The notes below the pieces were generated by a model that saw only the letters and a list, made by a program, of their open reading frames with translations, had not been told where the DNA came from and ran no database searches. This document shows positions 1-10,448 of a stretch of DNA of 45,413 bases, one piece after another. This stretch comes from Gymnopilus junonius (Eukaryota; Basidiomycota; Agaricomycetes; Agaricales; Galerinaceae). The DNA lies in the NCBI GenBank assembly GCA_015501075.1, contig JADNYJ010000274.1:1-45413 (forward strand), given 5' to 3'. Position numbers and translations under genes: made by a program. Positions within the stretch are counted from its first letter, which is position 1; each line of letters starts with the position of its first letter.

Positions 1-189
1 CTATCTTAGTGAAAAGACCGACATAATCAGAGCGATCTGCCCCTGATAAAGTAGAAGGGCCGTTGGTCATCATGAACGAACCAATGGTCTTCAGAGACTC
101 CGCCACAGCTACCCAGTCCCCAGACAATCCTGTGAGGGAAAGGGAAGTAGGCTGCGGCTCTGGAGAAGTGCTTGGGAGAGGAAAACGAC
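1..189 (-). mobile_element. LINE copy A: ORF1 fragment
   Basis: This stretch is the reverse complement of ORF1 sequence in LINE copy H, matching 40779-40966 almost base for base. On the minus strand it reads without a stop as the Ser/Pro-rich N-terminal part of ORF1, ending in a segment containing GSFMMTNGPSTLSGADRSDY. The element's 5' break is near 189, where similarity stops abruptly; its 3' part lies outside the window. Copy A keeps the reading frame that copy H loses near 40759, so it is the better template for this part of the protein. No target-site duplication can be assessed because the other end is missing. Confidence 0.85.
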
Positions 190-644
190 TCAGTTTCACA
201 TCCCATGATGTTTAACTTAAGTATATAACCTTCTCCAAGATCTGTTGACACTATTTCTGAGATGCAGCATGTGTCTTTTTGCATTTGATGGATTGTATCT
301 GATTTTTAGAACTTCCAAATTTGGAAATGAACTGACTGAAGGTATATAAACCCCCACCTTGAACCAGACATCCTCAGTCAACCCACCCCAGACTTCAGGC
401 AAGTGCCCAGCTATTTCATCAAGATGCTAGTAACTTACTGTACTTTAGTGTATAATAACTTTTCAGTTACATGCACTGAGTTGCTTATTTTTGGCCCACT
501 GTTACTTGACACGTTCCCACACCTTGTGCCTCAGATCGCTGCAGTTCTCTATCCATTGAGCCCTGTAGCTGCATGATTTGTGAACTTGCTTTTTAACTCG
601 TTTATGGACTCTTAGCTTTCCTCCACTTTTTACAGTACTTAGCA
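190..644 (-). other. Possible 3' LTR remnant of a Gypsy-like element (left)
   Basis: Read on the minus strand, this segment starts with TG immediately after the polypurine run TGGGGGGGAG, the layout expected at the start of a 3' LTR. A TATA-like TATATAAA lies at 343-350 on the plus strand and also reads as a TATA-type sequence on the minus strand. The distal end is not defined because LINE A abuts it. Short ORFs here show no recognisable protein. The LTR reading rests on the tract and on similarity of this junction to the one at 3231-3255. Confidence 0.35.
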
Positions 645-654
645 CTCCCCCCCA
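645..654 (-). other. Polypurine tract
   Basis: On the minus strand the sequence is TGGGGGGGAG followed by TG. The identical ten bases followed by TG occur on the plus strand at 3231-3242. Polypurine tracts of this kind prime plus-strand synthesis in LTR retrotransposons. Confidence 0.45.
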
Positions 655-659
655 AATTG

Positions 660-1020
660 TCTTTGGACTCCCATGGGAGTCCATGGGACTCCATAATCCC
701 TGGGACTGGGTTGGGACTCCCATGGGATTGAGTGGGACTGGATTGGGACTAGATGGGACTGGGTTGGGACTCCCAAGGACTCCCATAGAACTGAGTTGGG
801 ACTCCCAAGGACTCCCATAGGACTGAGTTGGGACTGAGTTGGGACTCCCTGAGACTGAGTTGGGACTGAGTTGGGACTGGGTGGAACTGAGTTGGGACTG
901 AGTTGGGACTCCCATGGGATTGAGTGGGACTGACTTGGGACTAAGTGAGACTAGGTTGTGACTGGATAGGACTAGGTTGGAACTGGGTTGGGACTAGGTT
1001 GGAACTGGGTTGAGAATATG
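660..1020 (+). repeat. GGGACT degenerate minisatellite, block 1
   Basis: About 360 bp of short variable units such as TTGGGACTGAG and TGGGACTCCCA, the latter making the palindrome GGACTCCCATGGGAGTCC next to the polypurine tract at 667-684. Runs of GGG recur every 5-11 bases. Minus-strand ORFs over it are only SPNSVPTQSQ-type low complexity and are not treated as genes. Further blocks lie at 2484-2640 and 2930-3230. Confidence 0.9.
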
Positions 1021-2483
1021 TAGGTAGGACTTTTGTTTACCATAGTGCAGAACAGCTATGATGGCCAGACTCTGGGCTGCAGATAAATAAACCATGGTAG
1101 GAAAATTAGGATAATAAAGTAATTAATTATAATTAAGACAGTAATGGGCACATAGGTATGTTCAGTTTCTCATTACAGAGATTCATCAAAATTTCAAAGT
1201 AGAGCCAGGCACTCATTTATAGAATGTGCTCACTGGAGATTTTTATTTTTTGGTAGATTATTTTTTTTCTTGAAACCTCTAGTCTTTTGCACAAGCTCTA
1301 TATCATTATCTGTATTCTAATCTCATAATGCTTAGTATCATCAGTCTGTGCCTTTTCTGCCTAAGAAATTGTGTATATTTTTTTCATAGATTAACAAATA
1401 AAATTTGCTCTTCTGGAGGCATTTTTTATGGTGCAAACTCACCCTAGTTCTAAATTTTGTGCCCTATCCACTAGAGAGTTTTGATTGATAAAGAATTATT
1501 TTGTGGTGTATTATCAGTGACTGTTGCTGATTCACCTCCCATGAGGATTGAGTTTTTCAATAAGTTTGGTTTGTCTACCTTATAATTTATATATAAAGTC
1601 AAAATAGCTAACAATGTCTGAAATGAAGACTTGGGAGACTGAGATTTTCTTATAGAAGTAGATAATAGGCTGGCTTCAATAGCCTGGTTTGATTAATATT
1701 CTTTGTCCAAGGGTTGCAAATGTTTTCCAAAATCTATAGACTTTTCAAAGATGCAACTAATGGTATTTCTCTGTTCAACAAACTCATACATATGGCAGAC
1801 AGTACACAGTATCCTTGACCTTATCAGAGATGGATTTTTATCTGATTTGCCTAGTATTGCACTCTGCACAGCTATAGGTTTAGCCAAAAAAGCTAGTGGC
1901 CTACCAATATATAGCAATGCTGTGCATGAGGAACAAATTCAACAGAAGGTAGTGTGTATTTCAAATTTTGTGATACTAAAGTTATTTTTCTATATAGACT
2001 ACAAATAAGATTCAGGAACATTTAAGCACCCTTTGCAATATGCTTATTGACTCTTATAAACTCACAGGGTAGATTAATGAGAGCCTTTATATATGCACCT
2101 CTGAAGTCCTTGGTATTCTCCCTATTACAAAAGACATCCAATGAACTAGTGAGTGGCATTGCTAAATTTACACCTAGCATGGATTCAAAGCAAAAATCCT
2201 ATTTTCTTGCCAAAATGCAAGAAATACATAAGCTAGTCCATACTCTAGATGCAAAGCAATAAATTCAAGAGAAAATAGTGTGTACTTTAAGCTTTGTTCA
2301 CACCTTCCTACATCAGGTGTATCAATGTATTATATATAGCAAATTAAAACTAAATAGCACATATGTAAATTGAACCTAAGACTCACTAGAAGTATAATAT
2401 TTATTAAAAAGCACTTTTTAAAGTAGCCTGATTGATCAAAGTCCCTATATCTATTTATGTGATTTGCAAAACTGGCTAGAATA
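1021..2483. other. AT-rich spacer without a secure gene
   Basis: No recognisable protein is seen. A possible spliced remnant lies on the plus strand: an open segment from about 1703 to 1942 ends at a codon boundary before GTAGTG, and joining it to an acceptor-like CTCACAG ending near 2067 keeps the frame open to 2262. A 36 bp segment at 1936-1971 recurs with changes at 2264-2299. I do not recognise the putative protein, and the support is weak. Confidence 0.3.
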
Positions 2484-2640
2484 AGTTGGGACTGAGTGGG
2501 ACTGAGTGGGACTGACTTGGGACTGAGTGGGACTAAGTGGGACTGGGTGACTGAGTTGGGATTCCTTGTGACTCCCTGGGACTGAGCAGGACTGGGCAGG
2601 ACTGAGTTGGGACTAAGTGGGACTGGGTTCATCAGCAAGT
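2484..2640 (+). repeat. GGGACT degenerate minisatellite, block 2
   Basis: About 155 bp built from the same units as block 1, mainly TGGGACTGAG and GGGACTAAGT. It is the densest in GGG runs, with stretches such as GGGACTGGGTG. It lies between two AT-rich spacers and has no polypurine tract beside it. Confidence 0.85.
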
Positions 2641-2929
2641 CGGCCATTTACTTTTTAGCTTTTCCACTTTTTTGGCCAATTCTTCAAAAATTTAGTACAT
2701 CGTATGATCAGTAATGGCAAATTTTTGCATTGATTCGCATCCTGTGCCGCGATTCATAATACAGAAAATTGATTTCATGGTCCTCTTCAGCTCTGGCCTT
2801 CCTGAACATTTGATACAAAGTCTGCGCTTTTCAGCAATATGGGCCTGGATTCTGATGGCCAGCTTTTCGTCCCTTTTATTACCTTTTTTTAGCTTGTACA
2901 AGTGAAAAAAGCTAATGGCTGAAGTGCCG
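2641..2929. other. Spacer between minisatellite blocks
   Basis: No supported gene. Overlapping ORFs on both strands at 2692-2905 are short and show no recognisable motif. Confidence 0.4.
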
Positions 2930-3230
2930 ATGTTGGGACTCCCAAGGACTCCTATAGGACTGAGTGGGACTAGGTTGGGACTCCAATGGGACTGAGTTGG
3001 GACTAAGTGGAACTCCCATGGGATTGAGTGGGACTGAGTTGGGATTCCCTGGGACTGGGTGGGACTGAGTTGGGACTCCCATAGGACTCCTTAGAACTCC
3101 CATGGGACTCCTTAGGACTCCATGGGAGTCTCTGGTAGTCCAGCAACTCCCATGTGACTCCCTGGGAGTCCCTGGGAATCCATTGGACTCCCATGGGACT
3201 TAGGACTCCCAGTGGAGTCCAACCTAAATA
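2930..3230 (+). repeat. GGGACT degenerate minisatellite, block 3
   Basis: About 300 bp of units shared with blocks 1 and 2, rich in GACTCCCATGGGACTCC. The last part, GGACTCCCAGTGGAGTCC, corresponds to the palindrome beside the left polypurine tract when that tract is read on its own strand. Blocks 1 and 3 are therefore equivalent outer parts of two related elements in opposite orientation. Confidence 0.9.
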
Positions 3231-3240
3231 TGGGGGGGAG
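3231..3240 (+). other. Polypurine tract
   Basis: TGGGGGGGAG directly before TGTAAAG. Same ten bases as the minus-strand tract at 645-654. Confidence 0.5.
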
Positions 3241-3570
3241 TGTAAAGACCTCACTTTTTACAACCCTTGCCAGGCCCAGCCTTAAGCTGCTGCTAGTAAG
3301 GAAGGTTGTCCTGCCAATACGGTGACAATAATACTCAGGCAACACCTGAAGGTGACCCCTGAGTTAGCTAGTTCCAGTTTAGCTTAGTTTAGCATTTTGC
3401 TTTTTTTCAAGTTCACAGATCATTGAGGTGTTGGAACTTGATCAAACCAAGTCTGGTCATACTCTGCAATGTCTAAAATGCAAGACTTTCCCAATCTCCC
3501 CTTCTCTGTTTTTGCACACTTTGTAGAAAACAACTTCAGCTCTCATGTATCACTGGCCACTGTTCTAACA
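3241..3570 (+). other. Possible 3' LTR of a Gypsy-like element (right)
   Basis: The segment starts TGTAAAGACC right after the polypurine tract and could end at TGTTCTAACA, giving matching TGT...ACA ends and a length of about 330 bp. It holds no ORF of note. LINE B1 inserted at its distal end, and the LINE's target-site duplication includes the TTCTAACA end. The boundaries are inferred from the tract and the terminal bases; no second LTR is present to confirm them. Confidence 0.4.
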
Positions 3571-3573
3571 GTG
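3560..3573 (+). repeat. Target-site duplication of LINE B1, left copy
   Basis: CTGTTCTAACAGTG, 14 bp, repeated exactly at 5321-5334 after the poly-A tail. Confidence 0.93.
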
Positions 3574-4860
3574 TGACATGCTCCATGTAGTCAGCGAGCC
3601 TCTGGAGCCCTTTGCCCCAGAGGCTCGTCCAGGCAGGCGATTCCTTGAGCTACATCATGGAATTCGCTTTGATATCACTACGGCACCCAAGGACAAGGTT
3701 GGGCTCTGGCGCGAATGGTTAGACCGCTTCTGGGAAGCTTCGAAGCGGGAACTGTCTACTCTGGTTTGTGTCGGCAATGGAAGTCGCCCCACCGATTGGA
3801 ACAAGCAGGCTATTGCAGCTTCGCTTGTATTTTGCCAAGGAGCTGAGGTGCATGCATCTCGCTACGCAGCTGGGAGTGCTCTTGCAGAGGATGCGGAGCT
3901 ATACTCCCTTCGTACTGCAATTGTCCGGGCATGCACCATGGACAATTGCGACTACATCGTTATCATGTCGGACTCCACCAAGGCTTTGGGGAGTCTGCTT
4001 GATGCTTCCATGCATTCCGGCCAGGGTCATTCCTTGGCTGTGATTCGCGCCCTTACAGAGTGGTGGACCAGAGGTCCTGGCCGCCACATCTCTCTTCATC
4101 ATGTCCCATCTTCTTTGAAGTGGGGCATACACTACCAGGCTCATCTCATGTCGACTGAGCTATCTGTAGCAGTGGGGCCTAACATGCCACACTCACTTGC
4201 GTTGCTGCGCAAAGCAGCGGCTGATAATCCAGGGGAAGGCTCCGTGCATTCTGGCCAGGGTCATTCCTTGGCTGTGATCCATGCCCTTACAGAGTGGTGG
4301 ACCAGGGGCCCTGGCCGCCACATCTCCCTTCATCATGTCCCATCTTCTTTGAAGTGGGTATACACTACCAAGCCCATGTCATGGCGACTGAGCTCTCTGT
4401 AGCAGTGGGGCCCAACATGCCACACTCACTTGCGGTGCTGCGCAAAGCAGCTGATGATAATCCCGGGGAAGGCTGGCAGGAGTTGTTCCAGCAACCTTCG
4501 TACTCAGGGCGACGACAATTTTTGTCACTCACCGACCTCGACGGGGGTCGACTCGAACCACGGGCCAAACGAGGTGGTCCCTGGCTTCAAGCTGCAGGTG
4601 GTGACCTGACTCTCTTTACAAGGGTCACTCGCGCCATCACCAACCATGCTCCCATCGGGGAGTACTACTCTCGATTCAACATCCCCGAATCCACCAGTTG
4701 TGAGTGTGGCCACCATACCCAAACTCGTGATCATTTGTTCCGGATGTGTCCCCAGCACGACCATCACGACTATCCAGTTCGTCTGGATCAGCTCGTATCC
4801 TTTTTGAAGGCTAATCCTACGGCATTCGCCTTCAACCGCCCCCCTCGGGGTGTCGGATAA
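3574..4860 (+). pseudogene. LINE ORF2 3' part (B1), RNase H with internal duplication
   Basis: Encodes the C-terminal third of ORF2: RNase H, then a CCHC-type cluster with CECGHHTQTRDHLF near the end, closing in PRGVG. A 234 bp segment (4007-4240) is repeated in tandem at 4241-4474, duplicating the LTEWWTRGPG...SLHHVPSSLKW part of RNase H. The period is 78 codons, so the duplication kept the frame. A lost G near 4357 then shifts the frame: one frame stops at 4402 and the other runs to 4860. The first RNase H catalytic position is Asn (codon 3776-3778, AAT) where copies C, D and F have Asp. It cannot make an active protein. Confidence 0.9.
4007..4474 (+). repeat. 234 bp tandem duplication inside RNase H
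   Basis: 4007-4240 and 4241-4474 are two adjacent copies of the same 234 bp differing at scattered bases. No other LINE copy in the window has it. Confidence 0.9.
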
Positions 4861-5320
4861 CTTGGTCGGGCAAGGTAGGTGTTGTTCCTGTTGGCTGGGT
4901 TCGGCAGTTTGGGGTGCACTCAGAACAGAGTCCTAATACTCGGCAGGCTTCAGCTTTGCTGGGTTGAGGGTGGGGGCTTTGGTTCTGGAGCTTCGGCGCT
5001 ATCGACAGACCTTGTAGCCCCCTGCTTCGGCAACCCGAAATGGTCTGCCTTCAGTGGCTAACACAGTATGCGCGCATCCTGGGCTGTCGGGTTTGGCTGG
5101 CGGGCCCCTTCCGGTGCCCTTCCATTACTTTGTTGAACCCCCTTCGGGCGGGGCATCAATGAGAGTATGGGCCCATTGTCTTATGGTCCCAAGTTGGCCC
5201 GTGGGAGCCAGTCCCGCACTAGGCATAGTTTAATGGTAGATTACTTCGGGTGTATGTATATCTGCAACTGGACTGCTTTCGCGCACCGGTATATAAATCC
5301 TTGATTTAAAAAAAAAAAAA

Positions 5321-5334
5321 CTGTTCTAACAGTG
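5321..5334 (+). repeat. Target-site duplication of LINE B1, right copy
   Basis: CTGTTCTAACAGTG, identical to 3560-3573. Confidence 0.93.
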
Positions 5335-5571
5335 CTGTTCTCAATGACAGAGAACACTGACTTGCTCAATCTCCATGCAAGGCAGAAGCACAAAGAGTTT
5401 GAAGATGAGCAAGGTCGGGTGTCCAATAGTTGGATATGAGCATTTGCACGTGCAGTAATGCATCATCTACAGGACAGTACCTCAACATTGTTCCAGTCTC
5501 AGAATTGTCCTACCACAGAAGCTCAACATGTTGATTACTTGTCATACATGCTTGATGACCTTGCAACCATC
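5335..5571 (+). pseudogene. Unrecognised coding-like fragment between two LINEs
   Basis: About 237 bp of non-LINE DNA. The plus strand reads open from MTENTDLLNLHARQKHKEFE through a TGA at about 5437-5439 and on to LDDLATIP at the edge of B2. The composition, rich in Glu, His and Gln, is protein-like, but I do not recognise it. It may belong to the LTR element on the left or be another host fragment cut by B2. The case for coding is weak. Confidence 0.25.
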
Positions 5572-6178
5572 CCAGAGGACTCCCACCACCATCGCCGACA
5601 TTGAGAGAGCACTCGAAAGGGCCCCTCTCTTCTCGGGCATTCCTTTTGTGGGGCATGCGCACCTCGTACGTCAATCAGCAAAGAGCTCCAAGTTCGATTG
5701 CTACTTTGAGATCTGGGATTCCCAGACTGGATGCACCACGAAGACACTTATCAACAAAGCTTTTCGCTACAAGGACGAGCTACTCTACATGAAGCCAGCC
5801 GCCGCTCGACGAGGTGTCCCCATGTGCCAGCGCTGCCAGCGCTGGGGTCACCTCACCAAGGATTGTAGGGCCCATCAGCATCACTGCGCGCGATGCGGCG
5901 GGCCTCACGCCACTGATGAGCATCGCGCTCTCGCGCCCTGCTGCAACCGGCCTCCGCCAGATTCGGATGGTATGCGCCACCCCACTCCAGCTGGTGAGCC
6001 ATGCCCCCACAAGGCCCGCTGCCCCAATTGTCGGGGCGAGCACCCTGCCACAGGATGCAACTGCATGTTCTGGGAACACTGCTTCGATCATGATTGGATC
6101 GTCGCAAAATACCGCGAGGTACGTGATAAGTGTGCACTCCGGACCTTGACGTCTAACGTCCCTCCCCTAGCTCGATAA
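5572..6178 (+). pseudogene. LINE ORF1 (Gag-like), C-terminal part (B2)
   Basis: Encodes the C-terminal 200 residues of ORF1, the nucleic-acid-binding protein that coats LINE RNA. It opens with TPTTIADIERALERAPLFSG and contains a cluster of zinc knuckles: CQRCQRWGHLTKDC, then CARCGGPHATDEH, then CPNCRGEHPATGC. The frame is open to TAA at 6176-6178. The N-terminal Ser/Pro-rich half is absent because the copy is truncated. The stop shares its last A with the ORF2 start (TAATG). Confidence 0.9.
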
Positions 6179-6180
6179 TG
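6176..6180 (+). promoter_or_regulatory. TAATG stop-start overlap between ORF1 and ORF2 (B2)
   Basis: The ORF1 stop TAA (6176-6178) and ORF2 start ATG (6178-6180) share one base. The same arrangement is present in copies E and H. In the insect LINE SART1, a UAAUG overlap allows ORF2 to be made by termination and reinitiation; the same use here is inferred. Confidence 0.7.
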
Positions 6181-9100
6181 AGAAGAAAGGAGGACATTAG
6201 AATAATTTTGTACAATTGTAACCAGAATTATGGTCATATCGATGTACTTCTCGACCGTCTAAAAGACTCTTTTGACATTATTTTCTTGCAAGAGCCACCC
6301 TGGCGTGAGATACGACATGCCCCATCTTCGAGAAATCGCGAAGGTGAGGCAGTTATTGGAGCACCGACCCACCCTGACTGGAAGGTAATGGTTCGGCCTG
6401 ACCCTACTGGGCTCCGGCCACGCGTTCTGACCTATGTTTCGACGAGGTTGAACCCCTGGTGCCCCGCTATGTGATGTGATCTTATAGATCACCGCGACAT
6501 CATGGCGGTGTCTCTGTTTACTGGAGATGCCATTGTTAACTTACTGAATGTGTATTCGGACAATAAGCACACAGCTATCGACTTGCTCACTGAGCAGGCC
6601 GACTTTCTTCCAATGTTTCATTACATGGGGGGTGACTTCAACTGTCATTCGAATAAGTGGGACCCTGGTGTCCTACATCATCGGACGACAGCCAACAACC
6701 TGCTGAACACAGCAGCTACCCTGGGGTTGATGCTTTCTCCCCAGTCAATCCGGGTCCCACTCACATCCCTGGCAACCCATCCTTACGAGAGTCGGTCATC
6801 GACCTCATCTTCGTTCAACCTACCGAGGAGCTGTCTGCAGGCACTCAGTGAGGGGAACTGTGGCGCGGGCCATCGGACCATGTTCCGTTGGCTTGTTCTA
6901 TTTCTGTCGCTCCGGTGGCAGCCACTGTTCCGATGCACTCACTGCCACCGGATCAATTGGAGGACTTCTTGTTGTCCATCATTGAGAAGCTCAAGGGCAT
7001 TGATCCCTTTGCGCCGATCAGCACCCTGGATCAGGTTGAGGCGGTGTCTTCGGACATGGCTTCTGCTTTCTCGGATGCTTGGCGAAAGTATTCCAAGACG
7101 ATTCGTATTACCCCTCACTCCCGTCCCTGGTGGGACGACTCGTGTGAGGATTCCTTCGATGCTTATCAGCAGGATAATTCTCGCAATAACCATAAAATTT
7201 TCCGCAAAGCTGTTAAGGCTGCTAAGTGCAAGTTCTTTGACGAACGCATCACTGAAGTTGCCACTACTAACAAGCGCCCCTGGGATCTCATGAACTGGAT
7301 CCAGCAGCGCAAGTTACCACCCTCCGAGGCTATCCAATTCAACGGACAGCCCTGCCATGATATGCCTTCCCTCTGGGATGCCCTTCATGGCACGTACAAC
7401 TCGGCCTCTGACCGAATGTACGACATTAGTGGTCTCACCTCCCTTCCCGATATGGATGTACGAGAGTGGACCGCCTTTTCACTGTTGGAATTGAGGGAGG
7501 CCTTGGCATCCTGCTCCAACAACTCAGCGCCAGGTCCTGATCATATCAAGTGGTCACACCTTAAGGCAATTATTCGTGATGAACACTGTCTTCAGGTGTT
7601 CGTGCAGTTGGCTAACGCCTGCCTTCGGGTTGGGTATTGGCCGACTCATTTCAAGGAGTCCCTGTCGGGTTATTATTCCCAAACCGAACAAGCCCTCATA
7701 TTCCACGCCTAAGGTGTTCCGGCCCATTGTGCTCCTGAACACCCTTGGCAAATTGGTTGAGAAAATGCTTTCCAACCGTATTCAATTCGATGCTGTTAAG
7801 CATCATATCTTTCACCCTAATCAACTCGGTGGTGTGCGTCAGCGCTCCACTGAGGATGCAGGCTTGCTCCTCACACACCTGGTGCGTGCAGGGTGGGCTC
7901 GCGGCTTAAAGACCAGTGTCATCGCCTTCGACGTGGCACAGTTCTTCCCTTCCCTCAATCACGAAGTGCTGATTGCGATCCTTAGGAAGCAGGGCTTCCC
8001 TCCTAACGTGTTGGAATTCTTTTCATCATACCTGGTTGGCCGTTCCATGTCGTATGCCTGGAACGGTTTTCAATCTGACCCCCGACAAGCTGATGTCAGG
8101 GTGGGACAGGGCTCTGCTTTGTCCCCGGTCCTCTCAGCACTCTTCCTCGCACCAGTGCTGAAACTTTTCATGCAGAATGAGTCGGTCTCCGATACCACTC
8201 TGCTCTCTTATGTCGATGACGGCACCCTCATTGTGCAGTCAAAGACCCTTGAGCCAACTGCTTAGCCTGAAAAGGTCCTATGCAGTGATTTTCGAACTCT
8301 TCACAAAGTTCGCCCTTGCTCTTGAGCACGACAAAACGGAGTTATTCCATTTTGATCGTTCTCACTCGGAGTTCAATCCGTCCATGGATTGGGATATGCT
8401 CCCTATACCCGCGACAAGCGTCTGACGCCCAAGCCATTTTGGCGGTACTTGGGTTTCTTCTTCGACCGGAAACTGACATTTCATGAACATGTCCGGTATT
8501 ATTCCACCAAGTCCTTCACCACCATTAAGGCGATGCGGATGCTTGGTAACTCATCTAGGGGGCTTACGCCCATGCAAAAGCGCTGCTTTACAGGTCTTGT
8601 GTGTTGCCTATCGCAACATACGGCCTTCGCTGTGGTTCTTCCAAGGTGCTAAGTGCCAGGGAACCATTAAACTACTGACCAGCATGCAACGTCATGCTGC
8701 CTCTGGATTACCGGTGCATTCTGCACCTCCCAACTGGAGGGATCGAGGCCCTTGCGGCCTGGTCCCTATCAACTTAGTCCTGAAACGTGCTGCTGCAGTC
8801 GGTGTTCTGCGCATGGCAGCCCTCTCGGACACTCATCCGGTGCGCTCTCTTCTGAGTGCGCCCTTTTCCAAAGGAGCGACTCCCACCCTCGCTCTGCTGC
8901 CTTTATGACTGCCCCACAACGCGCTAAGGTGCGGGGTACTGTTATGGACGTCGATGACATGCTCCATGTTGTCAGCGAGCCGCTGGAGCCCTTTGCTCCA
9001 GAGGCTCATCCAGGCGGGCGATTCCTTGAGTTACATTATGGAATTTGCTTTGATATTGCTCTGGCACCCAAGGATAAGGTTGGGCTCCGGCGCGAATGGT

Positions 9101-10005
9101 TAGACCGCTTCTGGGAAGCCTCGAAGCGAGAACCGTCCACTCTGATCTGTGTCGGCAATGGTAGTCGCCCCACTGATCGGAACAAGCAGGCTATTGCAGC
9201 TTCGCTTGTCTTTCGCCAGGGAGTTGAGGTGCATGCATCTCGCTACGCGGCTGGGAGTGCTCTTGCAGAGGATGCTGAGCTTTACTCCCTTCATACTGCA
9301 ATTGTCCGGGCTTGCACCTTGGACAACTGTGACTACATTGTTATCATGTCAGACTCCACCAAGGCCTTGGGGAGTCTGCTCAATGCTTCCGTGCATTCCG
9401 GCCAGGGTCATTCCTTGGCTGTGATTCGCGCCCTTACAGAGTGGTGGACCAGGGGCCCTGGCCGCCACATCTCCCTTCATCATGTCCCATCTTCTCTGAA
9501 GTGGGGCATATACTATCAAGCTCATCTCATGGCAACTGAGCTTTCTGTAGCGGTGGGGCCTAACACGCCACATTCACTTGCATCGCTGCACAAAGCAGCG
9601 GACGACAATCCGGGGGAAGGCTGGCAAGAGTTGTTCCAGCAACCTTCGTACTCAGGGCGCCAATTTTTGTCGCTCACCGACCTCGACGGGGGTCGACTTG
9701 AACCACGGGCCAAACGAGGCGGCCCCTGGCTTCAAGCTGCAGGCGGCGACTTGACTCTCTTTACAAGGGTCACTTGCGCCATCACCAACCATGCTCCCAT
9801 CGGGGAGTACTACTCTCGATTCAACATCCCCGAATCCACCAGTTGCGAGTGCGGCTTCCATACCCAAACTCATGACCACTTATTCCGGACGTGTCCCCAG
9901 CACGACCATCACGACTATCCAGTTCATCTGGATCAGCTCGTATCCTTTTTGAAGGCTAATCCTATGGCATTCGCCTTCAACCGCCCCCCTCGGGGTGTCG
10001 GATAA
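6178..10005 (+). pseudogene. LINE ORF2 (EN-RT-RNase H), frameshifted (B2)
   Basis: Full-length ORF2 homologue. It starts MRRKEDIRI and carries endonuclease motifs (YNCNQNYGHI, FLQEPPW, GGDFNCHSNKWDP), reverse transcriptase (IAFDVAQFFPSL with the motif A Asp kept, GQGSALSPVLSALFL, SYVDD), RNase H and the C-terminal CECG...H...C. TGA at 6472-6474 stops the first 98 codons. Frameshifts follow near 6745, 7668, 8252, 8400 and within 8590-8880. The last segment is open to 10005. The first RNase H catalytic residue is Asn (AAT, 9157-9159). The copy is not functional; the number of single-base shifts also leaves room for assembly errors. Confidence 0.92.
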
Positions 10006-10425
10006 CTTGGTCAGGCAAGGTAACTGGGTTCGGTGGTCTGGGATGCGCTCAGAACAGAGTCCTAATACTTGGCGGGCTTCGGCTTTGCTGGGTTGAGGGT
10101 GGGGGTCTGGGTTCTGGAGCTTCAGCGCTATCGACAGACAAGTGTGGCCCCCCGCTTGGCAACCCGAAATGGTCTGCCTTCAGTGGCTAACACAGTACGT
10201 GTGCATTTTGGCTGGCGGGCCCCCTTCCGGTGCCCTTCTTTTACTTTGTTGGACCCCTCCCTTCGGTCGGGGCATCAACGAGAGTACGGGCCCATTGTTT
10301 TATGGTCCTAAGTCGGCCCGCGAGAGCCAGTCTCGCACTAGGCATAGTTTAATGGTAGATTACTCGGGTGTATGTATATCTGCGACCGGACTGCTTTCGT
10401 GCACCGGTATATAAATCCTTGATTT
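10006..10425 (+). other. LINE 3' UTR (B2)
   Basis: Non-coding 3' tail shared with B1, D, E and F. It ends CGCACTAGGCATAGTTTAAT... and ATATAAATCCTTGATTT before the poly-A. Short ORFs inside differ between copies and are not conserved as protein. Confidence 0.85.
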
Positions 10426-10448
10426 AAAAAAAAAAAAAAAAAAAAAAA

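Larger units (their letters stand above)
3574..5320 (+). mobile_element. LINE copy B1, 5'-truncated
   Basis: A Tad-type LINE insertion that begins within the RNase H part of ORF2 and ends with the 3' UTR (4861-5307) and a 13-base poly-A (5308-5320). The exact 14 bp duplications on both sides show target-primed insertion with 5' truncation. The 3' end reads ATATAAATCCTTGATTT before the tail, as in copies B2, D, E and F. Confidence 0.95.
5572..10448 (+). mobile_element. LINE copy B2, 5'-truncated in ORF1
   Basis: A 4.9 kb copy starting inside ORF1 (matching H from 41878) and ending in a complete 3' UTR and a 23-base poly-A (10426-10448). No target-site duplication is found: the sequence before it, GACCTTGCAACCATC, does not recur after the tail, where copy C begins at once. 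The original right flank was probably lost in a rearrangement with C. Confidence 0.93.

Noticed and set aside
502..915. 137-residue minus-strand ORF rich in SPNSVPTQSQ, and similar ORFs at 2330-2647 and 2912-3254
   Set aside because: They are translations of the GGGACT minisatellite; residues change with copy number and there is no gene structure.
5853..6137. Conserved antisense ORFs over LINE ORF1 and ORF2 (also 14021-14387, 17194-18021, 20997-21455, 25942-26415)
   Set aside because: They recur only because the sense strand is conserved and GC-rich; they are shadows of ORF1/ORF2.
10227..10382. tRNA-like A box (TAGTTTAATGGTAGA) in the LINE 3' UTR
   Set aside because: There is no matching B box at a suitable distance and no cloverleaf, and it is part of the 3' UTR in every copy.
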